NCBI GenBank assembly: GCA_947625715.1
Contig: CANQPR010000076.1
Coordinates: 1 to 6,253, forward strand
Length of the DNA stretch: 6,253 nucleotides
Direction of reading: 5' to 3'
DNA from: an uncultured Bacilli bacterium
GTDB lineage: Bacteria; Bacillota_I; Bacilli_A; RF39; UBA660
Under the pieces are notes generated by a model. It searched no databases and was not told the DNA's origin. It was given only the letters and a program-made list of their open reading frames with translations. Positions within the stretch are counted from its first letter, which is position 1. Every line of letters begins with the position of its first letter. This document shows positions 4,351 through 6,253 of the stretch, in pieces. The position numbers and the translations under genes are program-made.

Positions 4351-6192
4351 TTAATTTTTATGGGTTGTTTTTAAACGTTTAAGGGCTTCTGTTTTATCAT
4401 TAACTTTGATTCGTAATTCACTATTAGGAACATTTATCCAAGTGCGGTCATTATTACTTGTTTTTTCATAAGTTTCAAAACTATTTGTTTTCATAAGGGT
4501 GATAGTTATATTTTTAATTAATTTATTAAAACATCTTTTCCATTTTTTCTCGATTTCATCAGGGTTAATGTCATCTCTTAAGTTTAAATTACAATCATAA
4601 AAGATATCAATAATTTCTATTTCACTGTCACTTAGAGTTGATAAAATAAGATTAACTTGGTCATTAGAAAAACTAGGAAAAAAATCATAAAAAGAATCTT
4701 TTAAATTTTCGATAAATGTACTATAAATATTAACATTTTTTTTATAATAAGTAATATTTCTTTCTGATGCTCCGGGATTCGATGTATAATCTAATAATTG
4801 TAATGTGTCTTTTTTTCTTCTAATCTTTTTCAAAGCATGAGATTCAATTTGTCTAATTCTTTCTCTCGTAACATTATAAAGTTTGCCAATTTCTTCTAAA
4901 GTTTTAGGATTTTCACCATTATACCCAGTTCTTAAAATTAAAATTTCTTTTTCTTTTTCAGATAATTTGCTATTGTTTAAAACTTTATCTAAATCTTCTT
5001 TTAAAAGATTATTAATATAATTATTTTCAATATCTTGAGATGAATCACCTAAAACATCAATTAATTCAGTATCTTCATTTTCATTAATTTTATAATAAAT
5101 GCTTAAAGGTTCATTCATATAAATTAATAAATTTTCAACAGTTTCTTTTTTGGTATTCATTCTTTGTGATATTTCTTCTGTAGTAGGAGTTCTTTTTAAT
5201 TCTTTTTCTAAAGTATCTATTGTTTTTTTCAATTTAAAGATATTATCATTAATATAACTAGGAAGTCTAATAGTGCGGGCTTGTTTGCTAATAGCTCTTG
5301 ATATGGCCTGTTTAATTCCCCACATAGCATATGTTGAAAATTTATAACCTTTGGTGTAATCAAATTTATCGATAGTTTTTATTAAGCCAATAATACCTTC
5401 TTCTACTAAATCTTCTAAATCTAGACCACTATTGGTAAATTTTTTGGCAATAAAAATAACCAATCTTATATTTCTTTTTATAAAAATATCTTTGGCCTCT
5501 TTATCACCATTATGTATTCTTTTTGATAATTCAATTTCTTCTTCGGCAGTTAAAATAGGATATTTTTGAGCCTCTTTCAACAAAAAATTTATTGGTTTTA
5601 AATTAGTAAAATCATTTTCTTCTAAATTTATATTAGTTATCGAAATATTATTTACAAGGCAATAACTTTCCATAACTAATTTATGTAAAGAATTAATGGC
5701 AAAAGAAAAATCATTACATAAAAGCATATCTTTATAAGCTTCATAACTTAGTTTAGCCATTTGTTCAATAGATTTATTTTCCTTAACTAAAGAATTAATA
5801 AACTCTAAAGATGGTTTATAAGCACAAATTTTAAAAAAGGCATTTAATTTTTGAAAATTTTTAAGAGCAACATTATTATTAGTACTAAAGGGAATATGAA
5901 ATTTTATATAATTGTTGATAACTTCATATTCGTTTTGCTCTAAGTCTTCTTTGACTTTTATAATTAAAGATTTTTGAAACGACTTTTTAAAATATAGTGA
6001 AAATTCTTCATTTGTATTATCATAAGTTTGTTGACAATTTTTAATAATAAATAAAGCTAAACTAGTAAATTTTTCTTTAGAAATATCTAGAAATTGAAAT
6101 GATTTAAAAAGATTATTAATAATAGGATTTAAATCTTCTTGTAACTTTATGGGATTAATATTTTTAATGTCATTTATATGTGTGTCGTGCAT
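4351..6192 (-). CDS. Sigma-70 family RNA polymerase sigma factor with long extensions; 5' end replaced by an intron
   Basis: This sigma-70 factor directs RNA polymerase to promoters. Region 1.2 lies at about 198-240, and region 2 at about 240-311 with NIRLVIFIAKKF, DLVEEGIIGL and KFSTYAMWGIKQAISRAI, followed by ARTIRLP. Region 3 lies at about 312-385 and region 4 at about 400-460, with the helix-turn-helix TLEEIGKLYNVTRERIRQIE (431-450). The core reads like a primary factor. Unusual parts are about 195 mostly helical residues before region 1.2 and about 150 after region 4. The C-terminal part contains STLSDSEIEII (518-528), which echoes the opening of region 4, SKLSEKEKEIL (408-418). The frame opens at ATG 6192, but 6180-6192 is the 5' end of an antisense group IIC intron. 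Residues 1-4 and the first base of codon 5 are therefore intron-encoded, there is no ribosome binding site, and an in-frame TAG lies three codons upstream. The native start and promoter are not in the window. Whether the gene still works is unknown. Confidence 0.9.
   Translation of the reverse strand: MHDTHINDIKNINPIKLQEDLNPIINNLFKSFQFLDISKEKFTSLALFIIKNCQQTYDNTNEEFSLYFKKSFQKSLIIKVKEDLEQNEYEVINNYIKFHIPFSTNNNVALKNFQKLNAFFKICAYKPSLEFINSLVKENKSIEQMAKLSYEAYKDMLLCNDFSFAINSLHKLVMESYCLVNNISITNINLEENDFTNLKPINFLLKEAQKYPILTAEEEIELSKRIHNGDKEAKDIFIKRNIRLVIFIAKKFTNSGLDLEDLVEEGIIGLIKTIDKFDYTKGYKFSTYAMWGIKQAISRAISKQARTIRLPSYINDNIFKLKKTIDTLEKELKRTPTTEEISQRMNTKKETVENLLIYMNEPLSIYYKINENEDTELIDVLGDSSQDIENNYINNLLKEDLDKVLNNSKLSEKEKEILILRTGYNGENPKTLEEIGKLYNVTRERIRQIESHALKKIRRKKDTLQLLDYTSNPGASERNITYYKKNVNIYSTFIENLKDSFYDFFPSFSNDQVNLILSTLSDSEIEIIDIFYDCNLNLRDDINPDEIEKKWKRCFNKLIKNITITLMKTNSFETYEKTSNNDRTWINVPNSELRIKVNDKTEALKRLKTTHKN
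6149..6179 (+). other. Putative group IIC intron target site (stem-loop plus IBS)
   Basis: On the + strand, ATGGGATTAA (6149-6158) pairs with TTAATGTCAT (6164-6173) around the loop TATTT, with one G.U pair and one G-G mismatch. Six bases, TTATAT, then lead to the intron's first base at 6180. Group IIC introns are known to insert a few bases after terminator-like hairpins with a short T-rich IBS. Here the hairpin lies in antisense to the sigma coding sequence. Confidence 0.4.
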
Positions 6193-6253
6193 GACATTTA
6201 GCTAGAGGGTGAAAGTCCCTTATACGCGTAGGTATCGACGAAGTATTAGAGAA
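6180..6253 (+). mobile_element. Group IIC intron, 5' end, partial
   Basis: The intron opens with GTGTG (6180-6184), the 5' splice-site consensus. A small stem, TGTCG/TGACA around TGCA (6183-6196), follows, then the conserved AGGGTGAAAGTCCC (6206-6219). From memory, the O. iheyensis group IIC intron has the same GUGUG start and reaches its AGGGUGAGAGUCCC block after the same 25 nt, which fixes the boundary at 6180. The remainder lies beyond the window. It is in the same orientation as the intron tail at 1-75 and is probably another copy of the same element. It lies antisense to the sigma gene. Confidence 0.88.

Overview
The window is very AT-rich, uses TGG for tryptophan and TAA/TAG for stops, and has Bacillus-type ribosome binding sites and TTGACT/TATAAT promoters. 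Together with a primary-type sigma-70 factor and a CwlJ-type spore hydrolase, this points to a low-GC Firmicute, most likely an uncultured gut Bacilli lineage of the Erysipelotrichales/RF39 kind. That placement is inference.

Layout: positions 1-75 are the last two domains (DV and DVI) of a group IIC self-splicing intron on the + strand. Positions 76-306 hold no gene that I can see, only a 12-bp inverted repeat and a promoter for the next gene. Positions 307-1512 (+) encode an AAA ATPase of the AAA_14/DUF4143 family. Positions 1517-1705 (+) hold a start-less open frame that may be a gene relic. The remaining genes lie on the - strand and are read from right to left: a sigma-70 factor (6192-4351), a signal-peptide-bearing HExxH metallopeptidase (4164-2758), an unrecognised 165-169 aa protein (2676/2688-2179) and a CwlJ-like cell-wall hydrolase (2136-1714). 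The metallopeptidase and the small protein each have their own sigma-A-type promoter. The window ends with the first 74 nt of a group IIC intron (6180-6253, + strand).

The main observation is at the right edge. The group IIC intron sits in antisense orientation inside, or at the very start of, the sigma-factor coding region. The ATG that opens the sigma reading frame and its next ten bases are intron sequence, so the native start and promoter of the sigma gene are not in the window. The intron could not splice out of the sigma mRNA in this orientation. The bases just before the insertion point form an imperfect stem-loop followed by TTATAT, the hairpin-plus-short-IBS arrangement that group IIC introns target. 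The sigma factor is itself unusual, with a roughly 195-residue N-terminal extension and a roughly 150-residue C-terminal extension holding a degenerate echo of region 4.

Intron sequence of nearly equal length (75 and 74 nt) at the two ends, in direct orientation, suggests that this is a whole contig lying between two collapsed copies of one multicopy intron. CwlJ raises the possibility of spore germination, and the small protein upstream has a weak resemblance to the Spo0A effector domain; neither is proven here. There is no CRISPR array, tRNA, rRNA or insertion sequence that I can support.
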